This document shows positions 5,975 through 6,865 of a DNA stretch of 6,865 nucleotides, piece after piece (positions within the stretch are counted from its first letter, which is position 1; each line of letters starts with the position of its first letter). The stretch lies in assembly GCA_964469165.1 (NCBI GenBank), contig CAYXXZ010000131.1, positions 1-6,865 of the forward strand, written 5' to 3'. The DNA is from CAYXXZ01 sp964469165. Lineage in GTDB: Bacteria > Pseudomonadota > Gammaproteobacteria > Pseudomonadales > Porticoccaceae. The translations under genes were made by a program, and so were the position numbers. The notes below the pieces were generated by a model. The model did not search any database. It saw nothing but the letters and a program-made list of their open reading frames with translations, and was not told the origin of the DNA.

Positions 5975-6438
5975 GTTCTTGGGCCACTGGCGACAGGAGG
6001 ACGCTGCTGCATTTTACGGATTCCACATTGGAGACTTTTTGCCAGCATATTCAGGTTATTGATACCGCCTGTGAAGCTGGTGGAATTCTGCTTGGTTCGG
6101 TTCATGGGGCTCACATGATTATCGAGGAAGCAACGGCCCCTACGGAATATGACAAGCGATTCAGGTGTCTATTCGAGCGGATGCCCTTTGGTCACGAATC
6201 TATTGCCCTAGCGCGATGGACGGCGAGTAACGGAACCATCCGCTACTTGGGGGAATGGCACACTCATCCAGAGGATCATCCTCACCCTTCTGATCTGGAC
6301 AGATCGGAATGGAACCGCTTATCAGCGAAGCGTCGGGACAAGCGGCCAATGATTGCTGTCATCGTCGGACGAAAATCTCTATACGCCGAGTTGGTGCCGA
6401 AATCAGGCCGAGGTTTGGTACTCGCTCCCGTGGAGTAG
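5971..6438 (+). CDS. cap3: Cap3, JAB/JAMM isopeptidase
   Basis: A JAB/JAMM-fold metallo-isopeptidase of 155 residues from this start. The zinc site is complete: Glu35 in EAGGILLG, then His97 and His99 in EWHTHP, Ser107 and Asp110 in SDLD. Cap3 removes the CD-NTase from its conjugates and so limits or recycles Cap2-primed enzyme. I chose the ATG at 5971 because it overlaps the Cap2 stop as ATGA, the same coupling as at the CD-NTase/Cap2 joint. In-frame ATGs at 5953 and 5962 would add 6 or 3 residues inside the end of cap2; the one at 5953 has a weak GGAA 6 bases before it, while 5971 has no clear ribosome site. It is the last CBASS gene, and a hairpin lies about 40 bases past its stop. Confidence 0.92.
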   Translation: MSSWATGDRRTLLHFTDSTLETFCQHIQVIDTACEAGGILLGSVHGAHMIIEEATAPTEYDKRFRCLFERMPFGHESIALARWTASNGTIRYLGEWHTHPEDHPHPSDLDRSEWNRLSAKRRDKRPMIAVIVGRKSLYAELVPKSGRGLVLAPVE

Positions 6439-6477
6439 CGCGCAATCAATCCAGTGCGTCCCGGCGTGCCGCCGTCG

Positions 6478-6513
6478 GATTCGCGGGCTGCGCCCCGCGC
6501 TTCGTACCGAATC
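6478..6513 (+). repeat. Nested inverted repeat downstream of cap3
   Basis: GATTCG (6478-6483) and CGAATC (6508-6513) form an outer stem. Inside is a CGCGGG/CCCGCG stem with a six-base loop (6482-6499). The two stems share two bases, so they compete slightly. It begins 39 bases after the cap3 stop. Without a T run it may serve as a transcript 3' end, a Rho-linked structure, or a repeated palindrome of the host element. Confidence 0.4.
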
Positions 6514-6734
6514 GCGGCCATCCGGCTTTGGTCCCTGACGCCTTCGGCCCTTGAGTGCCTGCGCGCTCCGCTTGCTGAAAGGCCCAGTTTGCAGTGGCTG
6601 AGGTATGGGCGGTTTTGCTGTTCCCTTCACCGTATCACGGCGTTCTCGCCGTCAATGACTGCGCGTGCTCGCACGCTTGCGGCCTGTCGGCCGTCTTCGA
6701 TCCCTGACTGCTTGCGCTGCGCCGTGCTGGCCAC

Positions 6735-6762
6735 GGTTCCGGGCAATTCCGCCCGAGCAACC
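6735..6762 (+). promoter_or_regulatory. Leader hairpin touching a ribosome binding site
   Basis: GGTT (6735-6738) pairs with AACC (6759-6762) and CGGGC (6740-6744) with GCCCG (6751-6755), around a six-base loop. A 1-by-3 internal bulge lies between the two stems. The hairpin ends at 6762 and the GGAG ribosome site starts at 6763, so folding could alter access to the ATG at 6774. Confidence 0.4.
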
Positions 6763-6773
6763 GGAGCACGATC

Positions 6774-6815
6774 ATGTCGCAACTGTCCTTTTCCTCTTTC
6801 GATTCCTCTTCCTGA
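6774..6815 (+). pseudogene. 13-codon frame, possible 5' remnant of a radC-like gene
   Basis: GGAG (6763-6766) lies 7 bases before an ATG that opens a 13-codon frame, MSQLSFSSFDSSS, closed by TGA. The first twelve residues resemble, from memory, the N-terminus of RadC-type JAB proteins on integrative conjugative elements, which continue with a hydrophobic pair and RD. Here the similarity stops at residue 12 and no frame continues it. It may be the 5' end of such a gene cut by a rearrangement, or a genuine leader peptide. The strong start signals with almost no coding body are the main evidence. Confidence 0.33.
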
Positions 6816-6834
6816 TTAGCCCCATCCCTCAGCC

Positions 6835-6865
6835 ATGAAAGTTGTTCGCCAAGCGCAGAACCCGC
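6835..6865 (+). CDS. Possible start of a further gene, cut by the window edge
   Basis: An ATG at 6835 opens a frame (MKVVRQAQNP) that runs off the window. There is no clear ribosome site in the bases before it, and ten residues are too few to identify a family. It follows the short frame at 6774 by 19 bases. Confidence 0.25.
   Translation, partial: MKVVRQAQNP

Larger units (their letters stand above)
6439..6773. other. Gene-free, GC-rich, hairpin-dense stretch after cap3
   Basis: I see no convincing gene in these 335 bases. Frames are open on both strands, but the peptides are low-complexity Arg/Ala/Ser/Pro strings typical of GC-rich non-coding DNA. The stretch instead carries several short perfect hairpins: CGCGGG/CCCGCG (6482-6499), ACGGCG/CGCCGT with a TTCT loop (6637-6652), GCGTG/CACGC (6663-6676), CGGCC/GGCCG (6680-6693), and a longer interrupted one at 6735-6762. 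None is followed by a T run, so they are not classical terminators. The texture reminds me of non-coding spacers in integrative conjugative elements of Pseudomonas and Burkholderiales, but this is recall only. Confidence 0.55.

Noticed and set aside
6454..6819. A 121-codon open frame (MRPGVPPSDS...) on the plus strand.
   Set aside because: Its composition is Arg/Ala/Ser/Pro-rich without motifs, it spans several hairpins, and it overlaps a better-signalled start at 6774. It is open by chance in GC-rich DNA.
1..6865. CRISPR array, tRNA or rRNA genes, insertion-sequence ends.
   Set aside because: I see no regularly spaced direct repeats, no tRNA-like arms with a CCA end, and no transposase or paired terminal repeats in the window.

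Overview
The window holds a complete type II CBASS anti-phage operon with its control genes, set in what looks like the cargo region of an integrative element in a GC-rich proteobacterium. I cannot name the species. GC-rich coding DNA, ATGA-type gene overlaps and purine-rich ribosome binding sites suggest a beta- or gammaproteobacterium. The downstream gene-free stretch and the short MSQLSFSSFDSS peptide remind me of clc/PAGI-type integrative conjugative elements, but that is recall, not a search.

Layout. Bases 2-394 (+) are the C-terminal part of a YhcG/DUF1016-type PDDEXK nuclease, cut by the window edge. Bases 426-1690 (-) are a two-gene unit: an XRE helix-turn-helix repressor (CapH-like) followed by an ImmA/IrrE zinc metallopeptidase (CapP-like). 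Bases 1691-1977 form the divergent control region, with two inverted repeats of one design and a cluster of related half-sites. From 1978 to 6438 (+) five genes run almost without gaps: a 74-residue DUF2188 protein, the patatin-like phospholipase CapV, a DncV-like CD-NTase, the E2-E1 fusion Cap2 and the JAB/JAMM isopeptidase Cap3. Bases 6439-6773 carry no convincing gene but several short hairpins. A 13-codon frame with a good ribosome binding site (6774-6815) and the first codons of another possible gene (6835 to the edge) close the window.

How the genes work together, by homology. On phage infection the CD-NTase makes a cyclic dinucleotide (3'3'-cGAMP for DncV itself). This activates CapV to degrade membrane phospholipid, stopping phage production by killing or arresting the cell. 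Cap2 conjugates the CD-NTase through its C-terminal glycine, which is present here, and primes it. Cap3 reverses the bond. The divergent XRE/peptidase pair matches CapH/CapP, in which CapP, stimulated by single-stranded DNA, cleaves the CapH repressor and raises CBASS expression. The least explained parts are the DUF2188 gene at the head of the operon, the paired operators, and the hairpin-rich downstream junction.
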